64,000 bases of DNA from Batillaria attramentaria (Eukaryota > Mollusca > Gastropoda > Batillariidae). The notes beneath the pieces were generated by a model. The model was given only the letters and a program-made list of their open reading frames with translations. It was not told the DNA's origin and searched no databases. The translations under genes and the position numbers were made by a program. The DNA lies in NCBI GenBank assembly GCA_018292915.2, contig JACVVK020000055.1, forward strand, positions 206,001-270,000. The letters run 5' to 3'. The first letter of the stretch is position 1, and each line of letters begins with the position of its first letter. Positions 38,242 through 52,232 of this stretch are shown here, in pieces.

Positions 38242-41200
38242 ACCGTCCCAGCGTGAAAGGTCTCTTTGTTTTTCTGCACGTTTACCTGAACTGCTAAGCT
38301 CAAGGTGTAACAATGTCATTCCTGATTTTCTAGTCAGACGTTTGTAATGAGTATTTGGTTGGATCAAAAGATTATAGCAACCAGGACAGAACAAAGCTGA
38401 TATATGGTAGTGAAACTTGAACAATAGAGATGTATAGATTGGCACAATGGAGATAACAGTAACTACTGACCATACAATCAACAGTCCATCATATATATAA
38501 CTAATGGGAATGGGAGCAGCAGGGCTGCAGGAGAAGGCACTGAAGAGAAACTTACAATTGTTGCTGCGTATACATTGACTAGCCCTGCTTTGTCATCAAC
38601 ATTATTTGTCCTTTTATGGTTCAAACAGCGGACATGGCTAAGAGGAGTATGTTTGGTACTATAGGACTGTTTACGTTAATTGGATGTCTCTCCACTTTTC
38701 AGGACACCCAGCTTTAGTTTTGGTTTTGACCAAGAAAGTCAGATTAATGAAAGGTCGTTCAAGAACTATATATATGAGGGAACAATTGTCTCAGCAGATT
38801 GTAATCAGATGTTCCCTGTAGATTTTTTTATATTATAAATATATTTTTTTTAAAAATCATTATTCAGTGAAGCAACACTGATAAAATCCAAGTAAGTCTA
38901 AGTGTAAGCGTAAGGAAGTGGCTCCTGACATGAATTGAATGGGGCCCACAGATCATTCTACAGAACTATGTCTGTAATATAATTCTCTTGTATGTCTCTG
39001 TAACTGAGATGATATTCTTTGTTTGCTTCCATGGAATATGATACTTACTGATCATAGATGTGAAATATTCAGTGTAAATACACCTTAATATTGAATATGA
39101 CTGATACATATAATGTAAATTTAGATTTATGAAGTTTTTTGTTGTTGTTTTTAGCTACCAGTACATATATTTACCATAAATTCAGGACTACAGGGCATTC
39201 CAGACTACATGTATTAGGTGCTTCCCCCAGTCCCCCTGAATTTAACAGGCACCATCACTTGCCCCCCTCCTCCCCCCCTCCTCCTCCTCGTATCCAGTGG
39301 GAGTCCTTGGCTTCAGCTGCAGATCACAGAAAATTGTAATGGTGTCTCTGTTACATGTAACTGATGCTGTAAGTTATGAAAAGTAGAAATAAGGTGAGGT
39401 TCACCACCTTGAACAATATGAACACATTTAAAACACAGAGCTTCACCAGCACAACACGCACATGTCGGCCATCCAGAACCCATTTTCAAGTGGTCTTGGT
39501 TTCAGTGAAATGTAAAGCATATTCACTTCTAGGGAGAGGTGGGCGAGAGGCTGGATGAAAAGAAAAGATATTGCCTTGTAGTCGTGAAATTATGGTACTA
39601 CAGTACAAAAAGAATATATGTCTAGTCAGAACAGAATTTAGTTTTCATTTTACTAGAGTCTGCTCTTAATTGTTTATGTCCAGAGATGGGAATTCTAAAT
39701 ATGTTGTGGTTGTGTCTGCTACAGTGATCATGGTCCTGGTTTAGTGGTTACCTTTCTTCTTCTTTTTGCCGTTTGTCTCTCATCTTGGTACATGTACTGC
39801 TGCTCAGGGCTGAGGTTTCTTTAGCAATCGTCGTTAACAAGGGGTTTCTACAGGGGCCTGGAATCGCTAGACTATTGGTCCTGGTGGAGTAAATATGTAG
39901 AGCTTGAGCAGTTGAGGATGATCTCAGAAATCAGAAAAAAAAACACAAAAAAACACCACTTTACAGTGAGAGTCCTTGATTTCTAAAGATTTTGCCTTTG
40001 TTCTCAGATTACGATCAATCAGGATTTTATTTTGTTCAGACCCGTCCTGCACTGCATTGTGACCATACTTTTTGTGCTGTTTCTTGAATGACAGTACGTC
40101 AGAGGCACAAACCTATAGGCACTTCAGGTTGGGAGGAGGGGGGCTTTCTTCGATTCTGGGGATTTCTGTGTGAAATGTATACTTGCTAGTCAGGGTGACT
40201 GCTGGTCCCGTCCCAGTACCGTACTGCACCTGTCCATGCACATTTCCTTTGTTAGAAACTGTTCCACACGAAGTGTAGTCAAAATGGCGGCAAGTGTTTT
40301 GGGTGCTACTCAGATTTACACGTTTCAGTGACGGATGCTGTCAGGTAAAGTTGTACATCTGAAATACGAATATATGCACACGTCTGACACACCCATTGGT
40401 GCCACTCACATTTGAAAACGGAAACACTCAGTGCTGCTGGTTGGAAACACTCTGTCATGGCGGTGCTACTGTCTGGAAACTTTTATGCCGGAGTAGCACC
40501 GAAAACACTTGGTGGCCGTTTTACTAACACCTCCCCCCCCCCCCCCCACACACACACACATGGGCTGACCATCCCCTAAACAGGCAGGAAAAACAGCACA
40601 TATCAAAGGTTTCTCCAGTATAATGTATTGGACTCGAACGTGGAACAACGTAAGCAACAGCTCAGCATTATTTCATTTTGTTACCTAGCCAACTTCATAT
40701 CAATGAATCAGAAATGTTCTAAATGCTTATAGACAAAGGGTTTTATTGGCATTTTAGAGAGGTGAAGTACATGTACAATTTTGCTTAGTAATACTAAGAG
40801 GAGCCATCTCTCTCTCTCTGTCTCTCTCTCTCCGTCTCCCTCCCTCCCTGGGGTGCAATGCCAGTGACTAAATTCATTCACGTACTTCCAAGGGCATTTT
40901 TTGGTTTACTGTAAAACAAACCTACATGTCCTTGTGTGATCGTACCAAACGTCTTTTGATAAGTTCCATGGGTGCCGACCCAGCTTGATGAGGGTTGGAA
41001 GAGGGGGGCTGGGGGGCGGGGTAGTCGCTGTTAGTGTAAGAATGCAAGACCTGCTGCATGGTCCGACTAGTCAGTCCGATTAGCGTTGGCCACTTGGTGG
41101 GTAAAAAATACTTTATTTCACTTGAAAGCTTTCAGTCGCTGCATTTATTTCTTTTCTGCCAGTTGCTGACAACTCAAGCCCTGCCTGATGGAATGTACCC

Positions 41201-42600
41201 TAGTATAAGTTGAGTACATGTACCGGTATTGATATCATCATTTTCTTTCAAATGCAGTTCTGTGGTTCAACCAGAGTTTTTAATGTCCGGATCAGTGCAA
41301 TGATGTCAGTCTCCGCCCAGAAGGGAAGGGGGTGGGTGTGGGGGGTGGGGGGGGGGGGGTCTGACTCTGAACATGGTTAATTTGTTGCTTTTGTCATTAT
41401 GATGTTTTACTGGAACAGAGGTTCTGCTCAATGCTCTTACTAACTGTTGAAATGGTTCTTTCATCAAGAGGAGGGTTGTCTGAGCAGGGGATTTGTTCTA
41501 CAAGTAACTGTTGAACCAGTTACCATTTGCGTTTTTTTTTTGTTTTTTTTTGCTTCCATTTTTTTGGAGGATGCTTTGATTTTTACAGTCGCGATTTTAC
41601 TCTTTAGTTTTGAAATTGTTAGGATACACTTAAGTTTCTGCACTTGTGCTGGCTATACGGCATTGTGCTGTGCGGGAAGGGAGGGGGGGGGGGGGGGTAT
41701 GTATTACATGTACTGTAATACCAAAGACGTTTGATTTGTTGGTACTTGCATCATCATTTTACCAGGCACATTCATGCGTTTGAAATTCATTCACCTGATT
41801 TGACAAAATGAGAGCTGTGGTGGGCTTACTGATTGTCTTTTTTCAAAGTTTTTTTCTGCAGAGATGGGGGATAAAATGTGTTTGCTAATTTTTCAAATGT
41901 GAATTTTTTTTTTTTAATACGCGGGGGAAGGAAAACGGATTTGTGTTTGTGAATCATCCAGCACACTGGATGTTGATCCATGTACATTTTAGAATGTGCG
42001 TGTATGCAGATAGCAGTATTTCAAGTGCGTACGTCTTTTTCACGTTGAAGTTTTGTGAATATGTTTATGCAAACTCTGTTTTGCTTTTATGACTTGTAAG
42101 CCATTCCTGCTCTCTCTCTCTCTTTCGTGTGAATCGTCACGAACATTTGTATATAGTCATGTTTTCATGGACTGATATGTGTCTTCATCTATACATTTTG
42201 ACAGATTTTGGATAAACTTTAACAGTGCCATGGTTCTTTGCATATTATAGGATCTGTTTTTTATAACCAGTAGAATCGTTTTATCAAACATATCTTCATT
42301 CCATGCATGGCTAATTTTCGAAGTTATAATGTGTTGTGTCTGTGTGAATAACACCCCCCTCCCCCCCCCCCCCCCCAAACTGTTTGCCAAGCAACAAGCA
42401 TTTTGTATTAAAAAAAAGAAAAAGAAAAAAAGAGTAAATAACCACGGGAGAGAAAAACAGATTCGGTAAACTCCATACAGTTTTGCAGTGCATGACGATT
42501 TTGTGAATTGTGTCCACTTTTTATACTGTCATCTCTTACAGATGCCTACTATTTATGAAAATAAATCAGAAAACTAACTTGTCCTGATTTCAGTGTTTTT
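38242..42600 (+). other. Probable long 3' UTR of RFX7
   Basis: T- and A-rich non-coding sequence follows the stop. A possible poly-A signal (AAATAAA) lies near 42559-42565, with CT/TG-rich sequence after it. Several poly-G and poly-C runs occur (41343-41358, 41683-41697, 42353-42376). The end is uncertain; no other gene is seen. Confidence 0.4.
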
Positions 42601-42608
42601 GTTTTTTG

Positions 42609-42614
42609 TCTCTC

Positions 42615-42650
<36 letters not shown>

Positions 42651-42693
42651 CCTCTCTCTCTCCCTCTCTCTCTCTCTGCTGTGCTGTGCTGTG

Positions 42694-42732
<39 letters not shown>
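42609..42732. repeat. (TC)n then (TG)n microsatellite
   Basis: An imperfect CT tract of about 65 bp is followed by a TG tract of about 33 bp. Confidence 0.92.
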
Positions 42733-43636
42733 ACTTGCAGAAACAGCAAAGCATTATCTGGACATTGGTCTCGACTCAATTTTGTTCATTTTCGCTTTCC
42801 TCGGCCTTTAGTGCAAAGTGCACTAGAGTCGAGTGACATAACAAATACATGTCTCACTAGGATCAGTGAAGTCAAATCAGATATATACGACGACCGTTAC
42901 CATCCGCTCAATCCAGCCTTTCAGAAGCTTCCGTCCGGTAGATGTTTTAAATTACCACTGGCACGTAAAAACATGTAAACAAGAAGTCGTTGCACTGTGT
43001 TAATCGGTTCACTTTAGTAACCACGTGCACGTACGCGTGTTTGTGTGTGTGTGTCTGTTGGGGGTGGGTGGGGAGAGAGAGATTTGTTTTTCTTGTTTAA
43101 CAGTTTCAGAGTTTGACAGTATGTATCACTATGTGTTTTGAATTGTTTGTGACGTTTGTGTATCTTAACGTTTAAACCTATTTTACTTTTATATTTTAAT
43201 GACTGTACTTTACCTTATCTGTGACAGAGCATCATGTGAGGCCAAAGAAGATTTTCTGTTTTAGATTCTCTCATAACTCCTAACTGTCCACACACGAATC
43301 ACATCCTGAATCAAAATCGTCACAACACACGACAACACTAGACAGCACTATTATGCAACCTCGAGGCCAGCAGTCTGCCTGAGAGACGGCGTAACGTGCC
43401 GTCATATTGCGTCACACTCCGGCGAGCGGTCAACGCTAGCCAGACAGCTCAGCGATTTCGCCGGCACCCTCATGTGAATACCGCGGTCACTCCTAGTTGG
43501 GGTATTGGCCACGTAATAGCTAACGCCACACTCATTCGGGCCCCCTTACAACTTGCCCCAGGGATCTACTAAGTCCCTGCTTCCCCCAAGCACTTCCCAC
43601 CGGCGTGAGGGCGGTAGACAACAAGAGACAGGTCCC

Positions 43637-44103
43637 CAGGGTCCATACAGGTCATGGAATCCGGGAAAAGTCATGGAATTTGGAAATTTATAGCTTTTCC
43701 AGGCCTGGAAAGTCATGAAATTATCTCGAGTCATGAAAAGTCGTGAAATTTCAGAATTTTATGGAAGCCATTTTGAGCCCAACAGTGAAACGGTCAGCTT
43801 GGTGATTACTCACTGGACTGATTGCCCAAAATACCAACAAACTGCCTTCCTATAAGGCTAATATATGGTGGAAAAGGACGTTAAACCCCCAAACACCCAC
43901 CCACCCTATAAGGCTAATGACTAACTCTGAACATTGGTGTTGCTGACTGCAATAACTTGGATGAGAACATATATAATTTCTGCCCTCATGTGTGTCAGTG
44001 TGACAGAGGGCGACGAAGTTGTCATGGAAAACAGGAGAGTTGGCCTCGAAAAGTCATGGAAAAGTCATGAATTTTTGAGACTGTGAACCTGTATGGACCC
44101 TGA
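43637..44103. mobile_element. hAT MITE with 16-bp TIR, hosting a truncated SINE
   Basis: The ends CAGGGTCCATACAGGT (43637) and its exact complement (44087-44102) are 16-bp inverted repeats with hAT-type CAGGG. The flanks CAGGTCCC and CTGGTCCC form an 8-bp TSD with one mismatch. Subterminal GTCATGGAA repeats are abundant, as in hAT elements. A 44-bp SINE B fragment is nested inside. Confidence 0.75.
43863..43906 (+). mobile_element. 5'-truncated SINE B fragment with TSD
   Basis: Only the last 44 bp of SINE B is present (GGAAAAGGACGTTAAACCCC and the CCCACCC tail). It is flanked by direct repeats TATAAGGCTAAT at 43851-43862 and 43907-43918, so it is a genuine severely truncated insertion. Confidence 0.88.
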
Positions 44104-44679
44104 CTGGTCCCGTTACAACGAACATGAAACCACATGTGACGTACTCACAGCCGTATGAGCCATACACAAAACAGGCAGCCCTTATTTCTTCTAGATCTAA
44201 TTTTCCTCGGATGTGACCATCTGGATGGTATGGCGTACTTGCCTACACAGTACACGTGAGCTTGTCAATGAAAACCACGTGTCGGTCGAACACGTACTTC
44301 CTGAAACCCTCGGAACAACGTGATGACGACATGGAATATGCTGGGTCAAATGACGCAATTTTATGAATCGTAAGTTCCATTTTAGACAGTTGATGCGTTT
44401 CTGAAGCTAAGCGAAGATCCCACAGTTTATACCAGGGTACTGCGCCTTACCGTGCTACGAATACGTCATCTCCAAGCGTCACGAATATTTGCATTGGTAA
44501 CATGACGTCAAACTATAATCTCTGGGTTTCTGTTCTTGGCAACAGAGGCATTAGGATTCTTGCTGAAGTAACAGAAGAAAACTGCTACGTGTTTTCAACA
44601 GCCAGTTGCAACAGAAACGCTTTTCACCTGATATTTTTTTGGCCCAGCAGAGGCTGTCGGCCTAACTTATGAATTAACC

Positions 44680-44733
44680 ATGCCACGGCCAAGGTTGAAA
44701 TGGAAGTTTATTGCAGACAGACCCCTGATGTAA
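44680..44733 (+). promoter_or_regulatory. Upstream ORF overlapping the start of the large gene
   Basis: An ATG 20 bp upstream of the main start, with A at -3, opens an 18-codon frame (MPRPRLKWKFIADRPLM, stop) that overlaps the main start in another frame. It could lower translation of the main frame. Confidence 0.4.
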
Positions 44734-45984
44734 ACCCAAACGATCAGTTCTACAAGCCTGCACACCTGGCCGCCCTGGACAACCTCCGATTTCTGAAAGA
44801 CGACGTGTGGTTACCTGGGAACCGGCAAGATGAACTCAGGTCCATGTTTAACTACCTATGCCGACATTACGATTCTTTGGAGGGACGGTTTCATCCGATC
44901 ATCCCAGCTGATCAGCCAACGGAACTTCTGGTAGAGGAAAAGAGAGACACCGAGTACGCAGAAGACTTCCGCCCGTGTGGAGATGCCTTTCTTTCACGAG
45001 CTTATGATAACCCGTAAGTTGGTTTGTCTGAGATCCTTTGTAGATCTACTGGACTTTGGGGGAGAAGGGGGGAGGGGATTTGCAAACCAGGCTGCACGGC
45101 ACATAGATGTTTTGTGTGTCACTGATGGCGCTCTGTTGCGTTTCATTTCAATTTCAGCGGAAAACGCCCGACTGAAACCGCCGTAAATACATGCCTGCAT
45201 TAAATTTCTTGTCGCACTGACGTCCTTTCCAATCAGTGGGCCATCCGACGTTTCTTGATCACCCCAACCCAACTGTCGCTTTAAAGGAAATCCCCTCCTC
45301 CCCCCCCTCCCCCCCCCCCCCCACACACACCACATGTGAACCAGAAAGTTCCCCTCTTGTAGGGGAAGGGTGATGGGGTGTGATCTCAAACTCTGGGTAC
45401 TGATTCAGACGGGAACCGCTACCGCAGCTGTTTTTGAAAACTGCACTTTCCAATACTGTCCGCACGTATTATACTGAGAACATCGCGCAACTGACACAGT
45501 TCTTGGCAGGTAAACCAACTCCAGCCACAAAAGCAACAGCTCATTCTTGCTAAAGAAAGCGTTTTCCTGCTAACAGAATCGGGCGGCGGGGTGTACTGCT
45601 GCCCTGGTCGTGGCCGGGACTTTATAATGTCAACAACAGCTCCAAATCTGACGTGGTAAGCGTTCACTGTTTCTGTATATGGTCGCTTTTGTGGATGGTA
45701 TTCGTATTAGGTAAATTTTACCAGAGCGGTGTGCTTGATTTGAAAGATTAAGACATCGGGAGTCAGCTATTCTTTCTATTAGGCTACCATGTTAGTCGTT
45801 AGTGCTGTTGTTGATGTGGTCGTTCAGTTCAAGATTCAAGATACTTTACTGGCCCCAAAGGGAAATTCATGTCGCCACCACCTTACAGACATACGAATTG
45901 GATATTTAAAAAAAAGTCTGCCAGCATCAGAGAATGAACACACACACACGCACGCACGCACGCACTGACATGCATGCACGCACG

Positions 45985-46063
<79 letters not shown>

Positions 46064-46095
46064 CAACAACAACAACACAAAACACACACACACCG

Positions 46096-46169
<74 letters not shown>

Positions 46170-46491
46170 CAGAGTTAATCGTGTAATTTGTTGAAGAGTC
46201 TCACTGCATACGAATCGAAAGAGCTCTAGACATGTATTCAGTTTCCAGGGGAAAATTGCGTGGACATGCATTGAGTGAACCAAAACTGTCACAGATCTGC
46301 CATGAATGTACATGTATTTCGCTTGCTTTCCGTTCGCTTCATCCGGTTAGCCCAAGCATTTTGACAACAAATCAGATGAAACAACTTATACCTTTTAAAC
46401 AGCAAAGCTGATCGAAGTGGTCATAGCATTGCAGAGTCAAATACTGCATTAGAAATGACACTGCTGAAATCAAACTAGGTTTGTTTCAAAT

Positions 46492-46568
<77 letters not shown>

Positions 46569-48201
46569 CGCGCGCGTGTGTGTGTGTATCTGTGTGTCTG
46601 TGTGTGCAGGGGCGGGAGAGGCGTGCGGGGCGGGGGACAAAAGGTACCCCTGCAGAATGTGCCAGAAATCGTTGGTTATTCCTTTTGTTGTCATGTCTTG
46701 TCTCTTTAACCCACGCTTTCTGGCATAATGTTCTGCATAAAAATCTTTTCCTTTGAAATTGTTTCACGTTATCCTTTTTCTCACACTTTGAAGTGTTAAA
46801 AATGTCACTCAGTGTAAAGGATATTTCACTCGTGGGTCGGGGCAAAACGTTTCCCCACAGGCCGGCGAAAATTAAGACGTTACTGTGGTTCCTGTTACCT
46901 GACCGTACATTCTAAACTTTCACCTGGACAAAGTGGGAGCCCAACGAACCAGCCCCCCCCCCCCCCAAAAAAAAAAGAAAACAAAACAAAAAAAACACCA
47001 AAAACCCAAAACACCGCCACGTACCTTGGCTAACTCCCACACATACACCGATTCGGCACACATGAGCTATCGTGGAATAACTTTCGGGAGCGATGCTAGA
47101 GTACACGCACATTTCTACAAGTTCAACAATTTAGACTGAACGTGTTATCCAGACCACAACATTCATTTTAATATTTAAAAAGCCGATCTACCGACTATAC
47201 TTGAACAGGAACCACAGTTTTGTTGCTTGAAAAAAAAAGAGTATTGATTTAACATCCATTTTGGCCGTGACAGATGTGGAAATCCAAACACTTACCCCAA
47301 AGAACTCTCTCCCCTGTCACACGACCATAAATGTCGCCTTGGAAAAAAATCATTGTTAGCAACAGGTCTCAACATTGTTCATTCACAGCTCATAGGGGCG
47401 GTCGGTGGTCTAGTGGTTAAGAGACTTGTCAGAGTCACCAGTGCGAGTGGTGAGGGGTTCGACTCCCACTCGGGGAAAATAATTTTTCCTTCTCGTATGT
47501 GGCACCGCTCATTCGGGCCGATCGTCGGGGGTTCTCTCCGGGTACTCCGGCTTCGTCCCCCTCTGCTTTTGTTCAACCCACCAAATTTGAAAAATAAATG
47601 CAATTCTAAATTCCGAAATTTAAATAGCTGAGCTGACCCTTCCCACCACGTGACTGTAATGTGTTTATGTCCAGTGTGTGAGAGAATGCGTGTGATTCAC
47701 GTGAGCGTGCGTGTTGGTTCAGTTCGCGGTGCTTTGAGCTGATTCATGAAATTGGGTAAAGCGCCTATACAATATTCATTATTATTATTATTATTATTAA
47801 ACCGTGAGAGATTTCACCCATTACTAGTTGTTGGTTAGTGAATATTTCATGGAGTGCGTCTTTAATCTCGAGTACTGGTCTCTTGCAAGCCGACTGATGC
47901 CAACCAGGCGTATTACGGACAATGGGGTCACGTGATCTACGGAAAACTCTTCGATCCAAGGCGGTGAGAAAAACAAAATCTTCCTAGACTACATCATTTC
48001 ACGCCCTCCCTCCCCCCCCCCCCCCCCCTCCCCAGGAAAAAAAACCCTCGAAACAAATTAGCGAACGAACAAAGAAACAACAAAAATCAGACGAAACCCA
48101 GAGTCTTTAGGTTTATTTTTGCTGTGCCTCTGGGCCGTCCAGCGTCCTATTTTCTCAGCAGGACACGTTACAAACAGAAAACAAATATCACAGACACACA
48201 G

Positions 48202-48232
<31 letters not shown>

Positions 48233-51001
48233 CGCACGCACGCACGCACGCACGCACACGTTTGGTAAGATGTTAGAAGAGTGTGTGTGTTTTTTTTGTC
48301 TTCTTCTTCTCACAGCACGTTCCCTGGGCTGGGCCATGTTTACTGCAAATCACCCCGCGCGAGAAGTCAGATATACAGGTACACAGTCACGTCACATTCT
48401 AATATAGACACTGACGACGGACGGCGACGATAGTGATGACGGTGTTGGTAATGAAAATGTAACAATAAAGATGATGGTAATGATGACATTAACAATAATG
48501 ACGATGACGACGACTGTGATGATAATGGCCACGACGGTGCTGATAATGACTACGCCGATAAGAATGATGATGACAACTTCGACGACGACGACGTCGACGA
48601 TGATGACGACAACGACGATGATGATGATGACGATGATGATGATAGGCTGCTTTTTCTACCAAGAACTGAATACTGTAGTCAGTTTAGAGAAGCGAAAATC
48701 TGTCCAGTCTACTTGCACGCTCAGGATCCCCTATTCTTATTTTACATGTTGCGACTTTGTTCTCGTGAATTGCTGGAATGGTCCGGTAAAACGGCACACA
48801 GATACACGCCAGTCCTGTGACTGAAAACCGCGCTCCAAATAATGCATATTGTATTGCGTTTCGTCATGGCGATGCGTGAATTTAATGCGGCCGCTCACTT
48901 GAGTGCACTCGACTCGACATATTCGCAGTGACTTTATCTGCAAAGAGCACAATTCCGGTGTGTCAAAATGTCACATTTTTCGCTTCCGGAACTCACATCA
49001 ATAATTCAGAAACGTGGCCACAGAACACAGTATACTGAGACCACGAAACCTGACCAAGTGTGTCCCAGTCCAGTTTGTCACGTGACTACCCAGTTCCTGT
49101 CTTGTCTCTATCGAGCTTTATGGTGACTCTTCATTCGTTTGGGAACACAGTCTGCCATGCAAGCCGCGAAACTGAATCGCTGGAGTTTGCGTGCCTTTCA
49201 ACCTGTGACAACCAGAACAGATTACAAGAACGTACTGTCCGAGTATATCAAGGCTCACGGACAGTTCTGAGCCGGTTTGCTGGTGTTTGATGGTGACTTA
49301 GACACCTACACAGATACAGTATCGCATTAGCCGGCTGGCACTGTGCCAACGGAAGGTAGAAGACGAAGGGAAAAGCGGGGGTTCCCGTTAGTGTTGCTGT
49401 CAACCGTTGGCTGGCAGAGCTTCATTTCAAGTCCGTTCGACCAGCAGAAGTCGGTGTCTTGCACTGACTCCGAGCTCTAATGAACTTAGGCATATCTCCA
49501 GCGAAGGCTACATGCTCACTCACAAGTGCACCTGTTCAACCCGTCTGTGAAACCTGTTAGAGTTGAAGTAGGCACGCCTACGCGGACTGATCAACGGAAA
49601 ATGATTTTCATGAGTTACCGAACGCCTATTGGCATATACGTGTACTACACCATTCCCGCTGTGCCTCACCGGCTGATGTAAGTATGGTACATTTCGGGTG
49701 GGTGGGTGTTTGGGGGTTTAACGTCCTTTTCCACCACATAGGGTGATATCAAGGACGGGGCAACGATGAAAAAGCCAGCACAAATATTTGGCCCCAGCCG
49801 GGATCGAACTCACGACCCGAGCATTAGAAGTCCAACGCTTTACCATTCGACCACCCCGGCTCCCCATGGTACATTTCGAAGATTTATGCTTTTAAATTTT
49901 TATTTAAAAAAAACAAAACAACAACAACGACAAAACTGCGGACTGCAAACCACTGTAGCATATTGTGCTAAAGACGCTCCCCGCCTCTTTGTCAGTGTTG
50001 GTCCTGAACGAGCAGTAGCCGTGCATTTTGGCTCATTTATTAAAGGCTCTAATTTTGCGGCACACATCGTCATCATATTGTCATCGTAGTTCCAGGTCGA
50101 TCGTGACCTTGCAGCAATGAACATGTGTCTTTGATAGTTTTTTTTTGGTTGCTTGTTACAACCAATCGCACAATGCCACTGTACTGCGATTACGTTACGT
50201 GTGCGCCGCCATTTTACAGTACTCGACGCATACAGTATCAGTCACCAAGCATACGGAATTTTGTTTTTCGTTAAAGCCTTAAATACCTAAGTAACTAACT
50301 TGATATTGTTGTTTTTTTCCCCTGGGACAGATATAGAAAGGAACCACCGACGTTCGGCTACCTCGACCCCAGTGCCATGATGTCCGAGTATCTCCACAAC
50401 TACCGGAACTTTTTACAAGACATGCGCCTAGGCATGCGCAGAGGCAAGAACTACGAACACGTGATCATGGACGGACGCCGTTTTGCCGAGTGCCCAACGT
50501 ATTCACATCCAATGTTCCGAACACAGGTATTGAAGTCCGTACGTGTAACTGAAAATATAACCGTTAATAAAGAAAAAAAAATAAAACAAGTGCTTCAAGG
50601 AAGGAATTTGCATCCACCCACCAGGGCTTCCCTCCAGCGTTGAAAGACGTGGTCCGATTAATATTGCACGCACCCTGGCATTTATTCCGGCCGGACAAAG
50701 TGATCAATTGCGAAAGGAATCCTCATGTGAATGCGATACAACGAAAGGGCGTGCAGATAGCATCACACATCAGATTTCACATGGGAATCGTTGACTCACA
50801 GCGTGGGTCTGTTGACAAGCAGGCTGTCGTTGCCGGTTTTGTGAAGTCGGACTAGCTGATACCTAAAACATTTATGGCCGAAAATGGAACGTAATCTTGG
50901 ACAAACAACAAATCAGCCCTTACCTCCCCCCGCCCCCCCAAAACAACAACAACAACAAACACTAAACACAAAAACAAAAAATCAACAAAACAAAACAAAA
51001 C

Positions 51002-51076
<75 letters not shown>

Positions 51077-52197
51077 CAAATAAAAAAAACAAAAAACCAA
51101 ACAAAAAACAAACAAAAACACAAAAAAACACAAACAAACCAACAACAACAACAAAAACAAACACACACAAAAACACATACAAAACAACAACAACAACAAA
51201 ATAAAACAAAAACACCACCACCACCACCACTACCAATAAAACAACAGAAAAAGAAAGAAAACAACAAGTGACTGTGACTCGCTGACACCATTCTGTTGGT
51301 TGGTTAGTTGGAGTTTAATGTGCCCGCCGCCAGCGTGACTGGAGACGGTCCTTTATGGACGGGTTATGGACAGCTAGTCTAAGTAAACAGTCCAATCAAA
51401 CACTATTCTGACAGACAGGCTAAAGCCTGCTCTTAACTGGGCACAGCGCGCGAAACACACATGTGCACATCACAGTCGTTGCGCTCGGTGTGTCTACTAA
51501 TACAACACTGAACACAGCGGTGCTCGATGACAAACCGATTGAAGATGCACTGTCCGCCATGCACGGTTTGCACGCCGAGTGGCGTAGTACAGCCAGTCAG
51601 AATCTGTTGTGGAAACCACAGTCACAGTTGTGGCTATTAATTTTGAAATCCAAGTTGCTGTGACGACACCACAGCGGGGGAAACCCCCAAAATCACAACT
51701 GTGTCACAACTGTGGACAGCACTGTGGCGCTCCGCAGTGCCCAGTTAAGAGCCGGCTTAACCGGCAACCGTTTTCTCAGTTGATGAGGTTGTTTTCTTGA
51801 CTGCGGATTACCGTTTTTCCCTTGTTAGTGATACAGTGTTTGAAAATAGCCGTCAGGAACACACACTCTGACAGCAGTGCTTTATTTTTTTTTACATACA
51901 AAAATACCTGTTCTTAGCTGATTGATCACATTTGTGAGCGGTCACACTTCAGTTTCCTCGTTCATCATTAGCTGATTTTTTTTGGTTGTATTTTTTTTTT
52001 TCTTTTTTCAGTATCACCTGCCCCCTCAGCCTCAGAAATACGTGGTGCAGCAGCAACAGCCAGACAAGGTCCAGCAACAACGACAACAATACCACCAGCT
52101 GCAGCAATTACAGCAGCAGCAACAACAACACCAGCAGAAACAACAACAACAGCAACTTCTTCAACGTCAACAAAACCAGCAACATCTTCTACAGCAT

Positions 52198-52232
<35 letters not shown>

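Noticed and set aside
45836..46313. Long open frames of Cys/Val or Thr/His through AC/TG tracts
   Set aside because: They are produced by dinucleotide repeats on both strands and carry no domain or splice support.
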